From positions 11,535,818 through 11,599,817 of the forward strand of contig OZ037772.1 in assembly GCA_964035545.1 (NCBI GenBank): a DNA stretch of 64,000 nucleotides. The letters run 5' to 3'. This stretch comes from Bugula neritina (taxonomy: Eukaryota > Bryozoa > Gymnolaemata > Cheilostomatida > Bugulidae). The position numbers were made by a program, and so were the translations under genes. The notes under the pieces were generated by a model, which was not told the origin of the DNA, did not search any database, and saw only the letters and a program-made list of their open reading frames with translations. Positions 1-15,600 of this stretch are shown here, one piece after another. Numbering within the stretch: position 1 is the first letter of the stretch; each line of letters begins with the position of its first letter.

Positions 1-407
1 ATATATCGTATATACACATCTAAATACATCACATCGTATCACATATATGTTCTAAATATATATATATATGATAGCGTATATACATAATTTTAATATCATA
101 TAATATGCTTTCTAATTATATCACATCATAATATATATACATATTATAATTATATCATAACATATACAATATATACATTATAACTAATTTGTATTGTTAT
201 ATATGCCTTCTAATTTTATCAGATTATACGTTATAATTATAATTTATATTGTATCTTAATATATGCGTTATAAATACATTTTGTCATATCATTTATAAAT
301 TATAATTCTTACAAATCATTTCATACACATTCCAGTGTTGAAAACTGTGCTTCCCATTCCTTCTAGAATGTTCCCATCTGTATTTATACTCATATATGTG
401 TGTACAG
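1..407. repeat. AT-rich low-complexity DNA, probable intron
   Basis: Very AT-rich sequence built of degenerate TATA/ATAT stretches with loosely repeated words such as TATAATATGC and TATCACATCA. No open frame with coding character is seen. It ends in a pyrimidine-poor but usable acceptor (TGTGTACAG, ending at 407) before the first recognisable exon of the tektin-like gene, so it is most simply the 3' part of an intron of that gene. Confidence 0.5.
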
Positions 408-3400
408 ATACTGGATGTGGCCAGAAAGAGGCTGGGAGCCGTGACCCAGGAGAGAACTCGAGTCATGGATCTGATATGCAATTCGCTGACCCCTATGTCA
501 GCACAAGAGCAGCGGAGAAGCAGCAAGGAGTTTACTAGATCTTATACTGACACTAAGTAAGTATACCCATATAACACTCAGTCTACCATATAACCCGAGG
601 TATCTAATACTGATAGTAAGTAAGTGTGCTCATGTAACGCTCTGCCTACCACATAACCCGAGGTATCGTATACTGATCAGGTATAGATATTATTATAATA
701 GCTAAAACTGTGTGACACAGAAGCATTTATTATAATTAATACATTTACATATTTTACTAATTGCAAACTAAAAGACAATTACGTCAGACAATACATTGTT
801 GTTTAATTCATGGGAGGAATTTTATGTTTTAATTTTTCTTCTCAATCAAGTGCTAAAACAGTTGCTATTTTAAAAAACACTAATACATAGTAGCAGACGG
901 CGCACCCTTTGATCTCTAGACAGGTAATGTTTCACATTGTTAGAAATCATTTCTTGTAACAATAGAAAGTCTATGAATCAATGCATTCAATTCAAAACAA
1001 TTGGAAGTTAAAAAACTTGAGTTACAAAAATATTTTTGAGTCCAAGTTTAGTCTAAAACTTTACATAATTTTACACAATTGAATATTCTAAGTATTACCA
1101 ACTTGATATTTTCAATATCAAGTACACGTGTACTAAGTTGTATGTTTTACAAGTCTAGAAAGCGAAGTGTAGGAAATATAAACTGACCAGCAGGTTGTCA
1201 GTGTCTGAGGCTTTGTTTTTCATCACTTTTCTTTACTGGAGCAGCTCTACATTTGGAGTGGATCATGCATGCCTTCTAGTAAACCTACATGATTCAAAAC
1301 ATTATTATATTGTAAAATGCATTTTGCTAGGAGTATGTTCATATAAATTCAAGTCCATGTTACATTCTAAAGCAAACATCAGCTAATTCTCCTCGAATTG
1401 CAAAAAACTTAAGACTAAGATATTGGCATATTTTAGTAGTAAATTTAGTAGAAGGTAGTTTAATGTACAACCAGAAAGCACAGTGTAATGCGAAGCTGCT
1501 GCCCACAGACTGCTGTGTTATGGCCTAGAATATACTATAATGAAGCTAACTGTACCATGAGTTACCTTTCAAATACCTGGTTATTGAAAACATTAAATCT
1601 ATTTGAAATGACAAACCATTGATATCCTTTTAAATAATCAAACTGAAAGTGGTCAATAAACTTAGGTCTGGACTGATTTAATCAAATTAAATGAAATAAT
1701 TAATTTCTAAGTAAGTTGATTTGAGATCAGAATAATGTAAGCATGACTGACTGAAAGGTAATAGTCAACAACAAAGGAAGCATTTGAGTTGATTCAGTTA
1801 CTCGTGCTGTGTTTAAAGTTTCTCTGTTTACATTTCATGATCAATTTATTAGGCTTGGGGTTTTAATTTGCTGATGGAATGTTGTATGTCTTATATTGAA
1901 TAAATTCTAATGTTGGCCAACATATTATAATTGAATGTTTGTGTTTGAATTTTATTTTATGGGAGGAATGCTAAAAAATTATCTACCAAAACACTATAGT
2001 GAGCACCTTACAACTATATAATACTATATTTTATATACTGAGAAATATTTTGTTGCAGTTTCTGTCGACCATCTACTCCTGAAAACTTTAAAGTGGACCC
2101 ACTCGGGGCGTACACCCCAGAGTGTGACCGTGCCTTACAGGAAGCTAAGTCTGCCCGAGAACGAGGGTTACATCTTAGACAGGAAACAGCTAATGTTATT
2201 GACAAATGTGATAAGTTGAGGAAATCGGTCAACAGATCTGTCAACAGTGGAATAACTCAGAAGATGGGAGAGACAACTTCTTTGAAAGTAAGGAGTTATC
2301 TTGTCAATAAATATATTCATTGAATTAACTTTTAGCAACTAAAAACGAATTAGCAGTTAGCTATTACCTAAGAGTTAGGTCATTTAATACTGGTTAATTA
2401 TAAAATATTAAATCTTTGCATATTATAAGGTCATGCATGTGTACTATACAAAAAACAGGTGTTGATTTAAAGTTTAAAGTTATACTGCTGGTTGAGAGGT
2501 TAGAACTTGTGTTCAGTGTTTTTGGTAGTACCAATTTAGTAATGACTTGCAAGAATCAAGCTCTTAATGGTTATTTTCGTTGCCCTTGGTCTGTACAGCC
2601 TGCTGTTCTTGTCTACGTCTGCTCCACCTGTATGCTAGCATATACTTGCAGCAACAACTGGACATGGGTATCGGAGAGAACAGACACGCGACACACAGGA
2701 ACCAGAGGTGGTATGACCTCACTGAGAGAGCCTACGAGTACTCGCAGGGCCCAATCATGTACCACGACATCATGACTCACGAGCGACTAGACAGACCTCA
2801 AGTGAGAGTGTTCCAGAGACATCCCGGCACTCAGTTGAAGGAGCCACAGGAGATTGTGCGAGTAAGTTTAGTTTTCTTGTGTGCATGTGATGAATGGGAC
2901 TTTACTTCATATACATGTAACTTTACTACTGTATTTCTTACCTTTCTCCGCTATTTCCTGATTGGTTGGTGATATACTGCTGTATACAGTGTTTAGCTTA
3001 TAGTTATGTTTGACTTTACTACAGTATACAAAATCTTTATAGTTATGTTAGACATTACTACTGTATACAGTATTTTTATAGTTATGCTAGATTTTACACC
3101 GTACATGGCATTTGACAACTTTTGTGAAATTTGCAGCGTTTCAACAAGACAAACCCGTTTGTTCAGATCACAATACAATCTGCTATCATTGTGTAGCTTG
3201 AGTAAACGTGTAACTCATTATATCATAATAATTGTTTATTAAGGGTGGTGATGGACTCCTCGAGTCAATGAAGGCTACGAGCAGGAACATAGGGCTGCTC
3301 AATATTGCCAGGCAGCGAATGAATGAGGATAAAAGCGACAAACTTGCTGGAATTAATGTAAGTGTTCAATGAGCTCTAAGGCACATTGTTACTGATCATT

Positions 3401-3770
3401 AAACTTTTTATTCCTTTAGTAATCAATGAACTGGTATATTTTTGCTTAACTCTTTAGCTGGCAATGGTAATACACCCAATTCTCTTTTATATAAAACAGT
3501 TGAAAAAAGGGTTTTTATTCTCTAAATACATACTGTATTGACATACATTATATACTTGTATTGATGTGTAATTTAAATTTTAAAAGTAGCAAATAACAGT
3601 TATGTTACGTAAACTAAGTAGAGTTGTAATCTAACACTATGCTGCCATAGGCCGATGGAGATGTACTGAGGATGCGTAGAAGAAAGGCTGACCACAAATG
3701 GGACATGGAGAAGCCAGGATTTCACTTGTTCCCACACTTCCCTAGTTACCCAAAAGGTACTGGGAAGTAA
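408..3770 (+). CDS. Tektin-like protein (CCDC105/TEKTL1-like), 3' part of gene
   Basis: Five exons join in one frame: 408-556, 2059-2287, 2652-2861, 3244-3357 and 3651-3770 (stop TAA 3768-3770), giving the last 273 residues. The start lies upstream of the window. All introns are GT-AG. The product is charged, helical and coiled-coil-like, with no membrane segment. Exon 3 carries RPQVRVFQRHPGTQL in a loop between helices, resembling the loop where tektins have a conserved RPNVELC-type signature. The last exon ends in a basic RMRRRK stretch and the tail FPSYPKGTGK. Tektins are filament proteins of the ciliary and flagellar doublet lumen. The closest match I can recall is the divergent tektin-like group (CCDC105), not the classic tektins 1-5, since the canonical signature is not intact. 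Exon structure is well supported; the family call is moderate. Confidence 0.62.
543..690 (+). repeat. Tandem duplication over a tektin-like exon donor (period about 63 bp)
   Basis: The end of exon 408-556 and its donor (ACTAA|GTAAGT) recur about 63 bp downstream as AGTAAGTAAGTG, with matching flanks (TACTGA before, CATRTAACRCTC after and AACCCGAGGTATC further on). A third partial copy starts near 668. The intron therefore holds a near-copy of its own 5' splice site. Confidence 0.7.
2990..3105. repeat. Short tandem repeat in tektin-like intron
   Basis: About two and a half copies of a roughly 49-bp unit built on TTATAGTTATG, GACWTTACTAC and TGTATACAGTAT. It lies in the intron between exons 2652-2861 and 3244-3357. 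No coding function is seen. Confidence 0.6.
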
Positions 3771-5439
3771 AGCTGACTCACATGCAGAAGAATGAAATTC
3801 TATTTCCTGTCAGATGATTTGTGAAACATTCTCTAAAGTCCATATTTTATTTAAAGAACTTTCCAATGCTGTTAGCAAACAAAGCACTACCTTGTCATAT
3901 GCACTTGATCGCTTGTTTAGACAGAAATATGCTGTTTTAATTTAGCTATGTTTATTTTTATAGCTGATGTCATGTCATTTTCGAGTAGCCAATCAAGAGG
4001 CTATTTTCATTTCATTATTTTCATATTTAGAATATTATTTTAAAAGCTGTACTTAGAAATGATTTCAAACTATTTATCTTTGCTCAAAACTATAAAGAAG
4101 CCTTATTTTACGTACTAAATCCAGACTGACTCTAGTATATCACTAATTAAATGTTACTGAATAACTTCTTACTGTGACATTTTCTATGTTATGTGTAGCT
4201 TTCAAGTGACCTTGTGATGGTCAAATATGGCCTTGTGCTTGCAAAGTAAAAATATTGTTTTAATATAAAAATTATGCTCAGTTCATATTAAAAGTGTTGA
4301 GTGTTTTTGATGCAAATTTAATTGAACCGATCTTTCATCTAATATAGTATAATCTCCCTCAAACTGATTGAAGAGTGAAGTCCTGTAATCAACAGGAAGT
4401 TGTTTATAAGCATTAGACTTGGTGCCAGCAGTACTATAAATTGGAGTGAGCTAGTCCAAAAAATATTGTATCATGACTTGAAGATAATATGCACTTAAAT
4501 TTTATGATATAGAAGTTCAAACCTATTGCATAAAGGATATTATACTTTTTATGCAGCAATGACACTTTTAGCCATGCAAATTTTTGTGTGACAAATGATA
4601 GAATATAGCTTAAACAAAAGTAATTGGGCAATTACAAAAGTAAATAAAAACCTGTTAGTAATAGTCAAAGTTAGTTGGCAAGTAAAAAGAGTCAAGTAAA
4701 AGTAAAGTAAAAAAGTATTTATATCAACAACTTATTGTTATTAGTACAATTATAGCAATAATTATGTGCGACTGTGGCAAAAATACATAGAAATAATTAT
4801 ATATTATAACATATTGATATTCATAGTTGGCTTGATACACATACTTAATAACTTCTAAATTATGGATATGAAGTATCACTTATGGTTATACTTAATAACT
4901 TGCATTTATAGAAGTAGTTATACTATCATTTTATTGATTTTGAATATTATAATGAGCACCAATGTCAATCACAAAAGTTCATTAGTATTATTATTGCTAT
5001 TAGTATTCGTCTATTACTAGAACTTTCAGTTTGATAAAGACTTGGTCTAATAGTAAATGTAATACTAATAGATCTACAAAATTATGCTGACTCTAAGTCA
5101 AATTTTAGCAAGCAAATATACAGTATACCTTAAACAATTTCATAAATGAAAATATATTAAATAAACTATATATATTTACGTTTATTTTTACTCCAGCTTG
5201 AGTTTGAGTTTGCTTAGTCAAACTGAAACTCAAATTGACTTCAGCTTCAGATTTTAATGGCATGTTGTCCTTTTGGAATACTTTCTGTTAAATGCAGTTT
5301 AATTAAATAAAAACGCATAAAAGCAGCAACCAATAATTTGCGTCTGAAAACGTTTGAATTGTTATTAACTGCAAACTATTTTATCAATTCTAATATCTAA
5401 CTTGAGTTGGTGAAGAAGCAGGCTCTATATTGAACCGCT
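3771..5439. other. Intergenic DNA, tektin-like 3' flank
   Basis: AT-rich DNA after the tektin-like stop codon. It contains AATAAA words (for example near 4643 and 5288) that could serve as polyadenylation signals, but none is placed decisively. No coding exon, RNA gene or clear transposon is recognised. Confidence 0.5.
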
Positions 5440-5736
5440 ACTGGCATTTAACTCAGTTGCGCTTCTAATTGGCTGCTTGACAGACGTTTGTCGTATCACA
5501 GCAAAGCGTAGTTTTCAGGCAAACAGGAAGTCGACTCTATGGGAAGCCATTTTCCTTGCCCCTTGTACTCCTATATATCATTATAATCATAATGATAATG
5601 CTACCACACCATTAGAATTTTCATTTACATTACGTGTTCATTAAAATAAATATATAGATCATATCACATTGGATTTAAAGCAATTTTATACTCAAATACT
5701 GAGCGCTAATTTTGTTTCACCATTCATTAGCCTTAG
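5440..5736 (+). promoter_or_regulatory. Probable RAB14 promoter and 5' UTR exon
   Basis: A locally GC-richer block holds CAGGAAGTCGACTC (an ETS-type GGAA core) and AAGCCATTTTCC (a YY1-type GCCAT core), typical of TATA-less housekeeping promoters. It is followed at 5737 by a strong donor (CCTTAG|GTAAGTTGAC). Acceptors at TTTGTAG (6428) or CTTCAG (6466) just before the RAB14 ATG would complete a 5' UTR intron. No transcript evidence is available; this is inference from motif and position. Confidence 0.4.
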
Positions 5737-6417
5737 GTAAGTTGACAAACTGAAATTTATAAACAACCAGTTTCAGTATCACAATAATTGACAATGACAA
5801 TCACAATGTCAATTGTGAATTGAAAATAAATTTATTTAAAATGAAAAAAATACTAAAATAAATTGAATTCAATGTAACTATATCTATAAACATTAGTTTA
5901 TGATTACACTTAGTTTAGTGTTACTGCTGAACTGATTTTCACATTTTGATTTTAACATCAACTCAAACTGTGAATCAAAAAATTAGAAATGGTTGTCTGT
6001 AGGACTGGGTGTAAGTGCGACTATTGAACTTGGTCACTGATGAACAGTATGGGTAGGTGACTCAGTGTGAGTGTGAATAGTCTCCATCAGTTATACTCAT
6101 ACTCATTGTGATTGAATGATTGTGGATGAGTGTATTGGACAAGGTTGTGGTATAAATTAAAATTTTAGTATATAGTTTTTGTGCCCCATGACAGAATCAA
6201 TTTAATTATTTCTTAATTAAATCGTGCAATCATGTAAGCCTTCTTGAATATTCGTGATTGTGCACTTCTATGGCAGTTGGTGACAATATAACTGTAATAG
6301 TTAAGCTGTAAATACACTCCAGTTTAAAATTTCTGCAATTTTACAATTGAGTTTTTAGTTATTTAATATTCTAGCTGTATAGATGAATTTACAAACATCT
6401 AATCTATGTTCTGGTGA

Positions 6418-8803
<2,386 letters not shown>

Positions 8804-10756
8804 ACACCCTCACCACTCTGTGCTCGTCTATAGAACTAGGGTTATTTATGATTACATAAACTAAGTTCAAGTGACACTGGGTAGCTGTGGGTGGACAGAG
8901 CACCTGTGACACTTGTGACTAGATGTCATTTTACCTGATAAGTTATTGATTGGCACTCACCAGCAAGCACCTGTTCAGCCATTCCAAGTGTCCTTCTCTG
9001 GTTTTGCCAGATACTCACTTATGTTATACTGTACTATAATACACTCTTTTTAATATGATGTTGGTAATATTTTTATATAATATATTGTGTACTGTTACTA
9101 CTAAACAATAGTGTCTGCTTGTTTAAAAACTGGTGCTTCTGTTAATTTTGTGTCATTCTAAGGTATTGATGTTAGTATGATTTCTGTTGATTGGGAGTTT
9201 TAATCATGCTAAGATGCTCAAAGCAATAGTCTAATCAAATGAATCCCTTTGACATGAAACAAAATTTACTTAAGTTTCAGTGAATAAATGCATAATTTAG
9301 AGGTTCTTCTTGTTGAATCAAACACTCTTTTTAAGACCTAGTTTCCGAGTCTGCTTGACATAGATGGGTGGTGTAGGTACTTTTCTCTGTTTAGATTATC
9401 ATTCTCAGTCTATGTCTTACTGATGCATTGCTGTTTTATAATTATTTCTATTTGAGATTAATACTATATTAATAAATAATGAAATTGTTAGACTGCTCTT
9501 TTATGAAAATAGTTATCAAAATTCAATTGACTCTTCACTGATGACAAAAAACCAAGCAGTTTAAATTAAGTGACGCCAATGCATCAAAATGAATATTAAA
9601 ATTCAGCTCACAGTTATTTTGATCCATAGCATGTCAAAATCGTAATCCAGTTGGGATCTTAACGTTAACCAAGGTTGCAATTTTTCTGCTCAATCAAGAT
9701 TTCCTAAATTTACAGCAATTCTAAAATTTCTAGAGAGAACTTCTTGCTAAGCTCAGTATGTTAGAAATCTTGCATTCAGCATCCACATGTGTGTTTTGCC
9801 TGCACAATCCCTGCCTTACTATTTAAACAAAAGTAAATAATGTTCAGTTGGCGCATAGTAAATAAATACTCTGTATAGAAAGACACCGGAAATTTCTTCA
9901 TTTTGGCCGGCGTGATGGCATCATCTATAAAAATAGTTTATACTCGGAATACAATGAAACTATGATCCGATGAATAGTTAATATACTCTGAAATGAAATT
10001 ATTTAGCTCAATGAATCTCATGGTTTGTATGCCAAAAGTCAAGCTTAAAATAAACTGGCAGAAATGTATAAACCACAGGAAAGTGAACATATCATTTTTA
10101 TAGTCTATTATTACAAAATATGATTCAACGTAGCATGCATAGACAAAGCCTGGTGTGTAGCAGTGAAATAGCAGTACAAGACGGACTATGTGTAGCCTGT
10201 CCTCAATTCACTTCACAAATATTATAAAAAATAAAAGCAACATAACGGCAAAATAAACTAAAAACCAACAAGCATTACATGATGAGCAACAGTGATATAT
10301 ACTAAAATAACGTACAAAATATTGTAATTTAAAGCAGGCAATAACATGCATGTTACTATAAAGCATAGAAAGAAACATACTATCTGTATACAATTAATGA
10401 CAAACACTTCTTTGAATTTAATAAAATTAAAACATTGTTACAAAGTAACATCTAGCCTTGCTGTAAATAAAAATTAGTAGTAATACAATGTATATAATGT
10501 AATAATATAATAGATTACATAATATAGCTGGCATGCACAAAACACATGAAATTAAAAGTTTATAGAAAATAAAGAAATCCAATATTTTTAGTAACTTTGG
10601 TTACATTTGCTGTGAAAGTCACATAATCATAGTAACCAATAAACTAGTACTATAGTTTAAAGCCTGGGCAATTCTTAAGAAACTGAGCAAATGGCAAGAA
10701 TAACCAACAGTACATAGCTGTAGTTCCTAAAGCGGAACTTAGACTAAGAATCCTAC
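8804..10756. other. RAB14 3' UTR and AT-rich spacer
   Basis: Sequence after the RAB14 stop. An AATAAA at about 9283 is a candidate polyadenylation signal. The rest is AT-rich with no recognised exon on either strand until the minus-strand candidate exon at 10757-10889. Confidence 0.5.
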
Positions 10757-10889
10757 CTATAAGTAGAATCCAGGTCGGCTAAATAGTGTTGGAGCAGACC
10801 TGGAGAGCAGGAATACGCTTGCGAAGAACAGAATCCAGAAAATCCTGCGCAGAGATATCCGATTCATGGGGGTAGAGTTCCTCATGCAC
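10757..10889 (-). CDS. Candidate alternative terminal exon of MICAL encoding a hydrophobic tail
   Basis: On the minus strand a very good acceptor (long pyrimidine run, TTTCTCTTCTCCAG) precedes a block that is GC-richer than its surroundings. The normal MICAL stop codon TAA (12640-12638) sits inside a potential donor, CA|GTAAGG. Splicing from there to 10889 keeps frame and adds 43 residues: a basic stretch (RISLRR), a hydrophobic segment of about 14 residues (IFWILFFASVFLLS) and a short end, stop TAG at 10759-10757. Read instead in the frame that starts at the first base, the block gives a 36-codon acidic-amphipathic peptide. It may therefore be a real exon of unknown frame, an alternative MICAL end, or chance. 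I know of no MICAL protein with a C-terminal anchor. Confidence 0.3.
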
Positions 10890-12637
10890 CTGGAGAAGAG
10901 AAAACAATTACTAGTGATACGCAGCAAATATACTCCTATATCTGATAGGCTAGCTTATTTAAGCTATAGGCTAACGAAACTAGCATGCCAACTGTGCCTT
11001 ATATGGAGATGGCAACTACTCTATGTTGTCATAATGACTCAAAGGTCACCATAGCAGGCGACTCCCACTCTTCCTTTTTGGGGGTTGACCCGATAGTGTA
11101 GTGGATTCAACACACATTGCTAAAGGAAGGGTTAAACCCCCCCCATCAGCATGATATTGGCTCACATGCTTTGTTTAGTAACATGTGCACTCATATTTAT
11201 ACACCAAAGAAGAATCACAGCATATATAATATATCCAATATAATGATAACTGTGTGGCAGAATGTCATAGATAAGACACTGCATGCGGGTGCAAGTGCTT
11301 GTTTCTCAACCCAAAAGAAATGCAAGAGACATAACATTCTGAATCTATCAGGAAATAAATGCTATTTTTCAAATCAACACATGCAGAAAGAAATAACAGG
11401 TTCAACTTTAAATCTTAACAGTTCAGATATTAAAGCAAACATAACAAAAAGCTGATTAAAGGAAGGTTAGTCTTACCATAGCGAGGCATACACAAGCTAG
11501 CTTTGCAGAGGACCCCAGGCTATGTTTATGACCAGAGCACTACATCCACCCGGAGTTAGCAGAAGGCAAAACTCAATGCAGCGACTACACCAGAGCTAAG
11601 TGAAAGCATTACCTTATTACCTAACCTTATTACCTAACGCTAACTCGCTAACTCTCGCCATACGGCTAGTACTAGTACTGGTACTAGTACTAGTACCAGT
11701 ACTAGTACTAGTACTAATGTATTATTAACATGCATTCTCAAAGAACAGCTAAACTGTCTGGTAGCACAAGAAAATATAGATACAAGAAGAGTATACTTTA
11801 TAGAATTACGTAAGATTTAATGCTACAACATTTATTATAAATAGAGACTTGATTAATACATTTAGCAAAAATAAAATAAAAATTAATCATGCTAAGAATT
11901 GAAAACATTATTAAAAATTATTCCTTGCTACTTAGTAAAAAATCACATCAGATGTATCGTAATTGTTTGACTAAAGAACATAATACAGCAATAAATAATA
12001 TAAAGAAAAAAATAACCTGTAAAGTTTTAAGGAAATAGCTGAAGGTTAAGAGAAAAGTATGACTGTAGAGATACTTGCAAGCAATAAGTAGAAAGTGCAT
12101 CTATATTGTAAGAGCTCAATGGCACAGTGGAAGATGACTAAGTAGCATAAACTATTGGCAGATCTTACAGTGCGTATTACCTAATGATTGTCACATCTAT
12201 CCGCATGCAGCATGACTTTGAACAACACCAACACAAATAAACATGAAGATTTGCTGCTTTCACATAAAAAATTAAAAATTTATAAAGAAATATTTACAGT
12301 AACGATAAATCAATCTAGATATCCAAAATCTTTCCTTCAAGGATTACAACTATGCAAAAGTAGAATAAGTTGCAAGATCTACCAATGAGGAAGAAATCAA
12401 AAAGAGTAATAAGTAACGCCGTAGCGGATAGGCTGTAACTAAGCCATACAGATGTCAGCAGTTCTAAGATTGGAGAATAAAGCAGCTACATGATTGTACA
12501 GAGAAGTTAGGTATAAAAATAGAACTGTCTAAATATTAAAATAGAAGTCTGCAAACCGTAGAATTCTCAGCCAATCACGCATGAGAGCACTGCAAGTCAA
12601 GTAAACTTTACCCTGATTGGTTAGTCTAAACAACACC
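10890..12637. other. AT-rich DNA downstream of the MICAL stop
   Basis: Contains candidate MICAL 3' UTR and possible alternative intron. On the minus strand AATAAA is found near 11830. A palindromic ACTAGT-type repeat lies at 11667-11717. The small open frames here show no family signature and are not called. Confidence 0.45.
11667..11717. repeat. Palindromic hexamer repeat (ACTAGT/GTACT)
   Basis: About eight tandem copies of ACTAGT or the close variant ACTGGT/ACCAGT, so that TAGTACTAGTACT runs through the block. Each unit is self-complementary, so the whole tract could fold on itself. Confidence 0.85.
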
Positions 12638-15600
12638 TTACTGTGACAGTAATCGTTCACTACGGCGACTTTTATAGCCTTTTTTCATAGTCACTTGAGT
12701 GTAGGGAAGGGGGCTGAGCTCAAAGCCCTTCCTCATCATCACGTCTCTCAGCTGCTCGTCCTCTTTACGCTCTTTGAGACGCTCAGTCTCCAGCATGTTG
12801 ACCAGCTCGTTACGCTGCTCTACTACCTGATCACGATGCAAAGAAACAAACTTTCAATACAAGCATGCGGTGGTGCAAGCAACACACAAAATACTGAGGG
12901 GCGGTTAATAGGCACCCGCATTGACACATTGGCAAACGATACATAATCACTTTGACTAACAAATGACAGTAGGTAAGTAGCAGTACACACGGAACATATA
13001 ATATGTTTGCTGCCAAATTGCTGCTGCTGTAAAATATTATAAAACTAATTGAACATAACATGTGGATAAGACAAATCCAAAGTATATTATAGAACTGAGT
13101 TTTGATGGTAGAAATGCGTTGAAAACTATTGGGGCTTCATTATACCACACGGATTAGATGACAAGGGAGTTACTGGAAGATAGACTAGAAGTGAAGAAAG
13201 AAGAGTGGAAGGATAGAGGAAAAGTTACTAAGCGAGAAAACTATCAACTACTAACTAGTCACCAATGATGAGTGAGTGACTATGACTCATGAGTATCACT
13301 CATGAGTACGGGTCAGTGATTATCACTCAATGAGTATGAGTCAGTTAGTATGAGTCAGTGAGTATGTTAGTTCCTTATATTGACTCAATAAGTACAAACT
13401 GAGTGAGTATTCACGTGTCAGTGAGGTGATTTAGTAGTGACTACCAGCATGAGTGGACAAGCCTAATACTTATATCAGAAAGTATTTGCTTCTGTGCAGC
13501 AGCCTGAATGATTGACATCTAAATCAGAGATGCAGTCATCACTTTCAGCACATTTCTGATTTACCAAGATGTCTCTTCCTAAAAGCCTAGAACTTATAGG
13601 TGATTTGAGGTAAATTTATTGTGTAGAAATGGCAGAACTGCTTTCAGGTATTTCACGAAGCTGAGTTAAAGCTTTAATCTCAGTTCATATCATCTGCAAC
13701 ACTTGAATGTTCATTCAAAACCGTCACCAACACAGAAATGTCTACTACTAAAACCGACACCATATTATATCCTGCTATTAGATTGGTTGTTGGTGCTAAA
13801 GTACACGCCCACACCCTGTGATAGCCTGCTGTTAGATTGGTTGTTGGTGTTAAAGTACACGCCCACACCCTGTGATAGCCTGCTTGGATATAAATAACTA
13901 AGTTTAGAATGTTGGGATGGGTTATACTAATCCTGGAGAATATGAAAAAGTAGAAACAGTGATGTTAAAAAGCAAAGAGCAATATTAACTTGTTGAAACT
14001 GGAAGAAAGGGATGATAAAACATAGTAGAAACAAGGGCTATAGATAGACTGAGATCTCAAGTACCTGACGTAAAGGGTGCAACTGACAGAGAACTCACAC
14101 TAGAGGAGTGCCGAATACTATCCTATCTACAGTTGGCTAAAATAGAACAATTCAATGCGTAGAAATTGCATGGAGCACAACTCTAAAATGAAACACACCA
14201 GCGAATGCAGTCAGACAAAAGGCCGGACAAGTAAATAGAAAAGTGAAGAGGTTAGTGGCGACAGGAAATGCTGTGCGAGACGGCAGAATGGGCGGAGCAA
14301 AGAACCCATAAGCATGGCGACAAAAGCAGGCTGTAAAGCATAAAGAACCCAGGCTAGAAGGAAAACCACCCAAATTTAAAGGGCAAAAGGCAATCAGAAA
14401 GAAGCTTGCATTGACATCTACACAGAGCCCACACTGACCTCTATTAGCTCCTCCAGAATTCTCGACTCCTCTTGTGTCTCCTCATAAGACTTCTCACTTT
14501 CCGGCTTCAACATGATAGCTCGCATCTGATTGGTCAACCTGAAGGCATTGCGATTGGTTCAGACAATCTCACGGCAACAGGTATTGGCTAGTTTCCGTAA
14601 AAGGGAACACTATATAGTTTGCTCTTGCCGTTTTCTAGCTACTACGTAAACAGGAAGTAGATTAACAGGAAGTGACGTACCTGGCATGTCTGTCTTCCAG
14701 TTCCAGCTCCTTGGCCCTCACCATCAGCTCTGACTCATACCGGAACAGCTGACTCTTCTTTTGGATGACGTCAAACCACCTCTGCATCAACTCCTTGTTC
14801 CTCTCTCCGTCAACTGGCAAACAGAAGCAGACGTGTCGAGTCATCTTACAAACTACTCATTGAATATTGGCAGAGGTTTATGGTTGCTGCAGATCAATGC
14901 TTCCACTGCCTTTTCTTACATAACTTAGCTTAACAAAAGCTGACAAAACTTGATATTAAAAGCCAAACCCAATTAGCCACAACAAAGAAATTTAGAACTC
15001 AACGCAATTCAGCTAAAAATCAGTGATGTATGAAAATTTTTGCATTCCATATTTTCAGTTGAAATTTAAAATATGTAAGTTTCAGACGTAGACAGGCAGC
15101 CAATAAGCAGGCAGGTACACTCAGTTGACTTTATTCACTCCTAAAGTACCTTTCTTTCTAAATAGTTCTAGAACATACTCTACTCGACAGAGTGATAGTC
15201 TATAGAATAAACAGCCGCCCTGTAGTACACAAGGCTGTTTAAAGGTCATAGAACTTACACTCAGTCCCTGGAGAAGCTTGCTTACGGAGGGACATTTCCA
15301 ATTCCACTCCATCGTTCTCCAAAGCCTTAGTTTTGACCTCAACCTGTGGAAAGGAAACGAAGCTATGCATTTAGTACAGTGTTGGTGTATCGCAGCTACA
15401 GTTTTTTCTACTTGGAATTCTAATTACCTGACAGAAAGGGAGACAACTCCTTAGAGCTCACAGAAAGGGAGACAACTCCTTAGAGCTGACAGAAAGGGAG
15501 ACAACTCTTTAGAGCTGACAGAAAGGGAGACAACTCCTTAGAGCTGACAGAAAGGGAGACAACTTTCTAGAACTGACAGAAAGGGAGACAACTCCTTAGA

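Noticed and set aside
11080-11160. Possible tRNA-derived SINE (GTGTAGTGGATTCAACAC)
   Set aside because: The A-box-like word has no matching B box, tail or target duplication.
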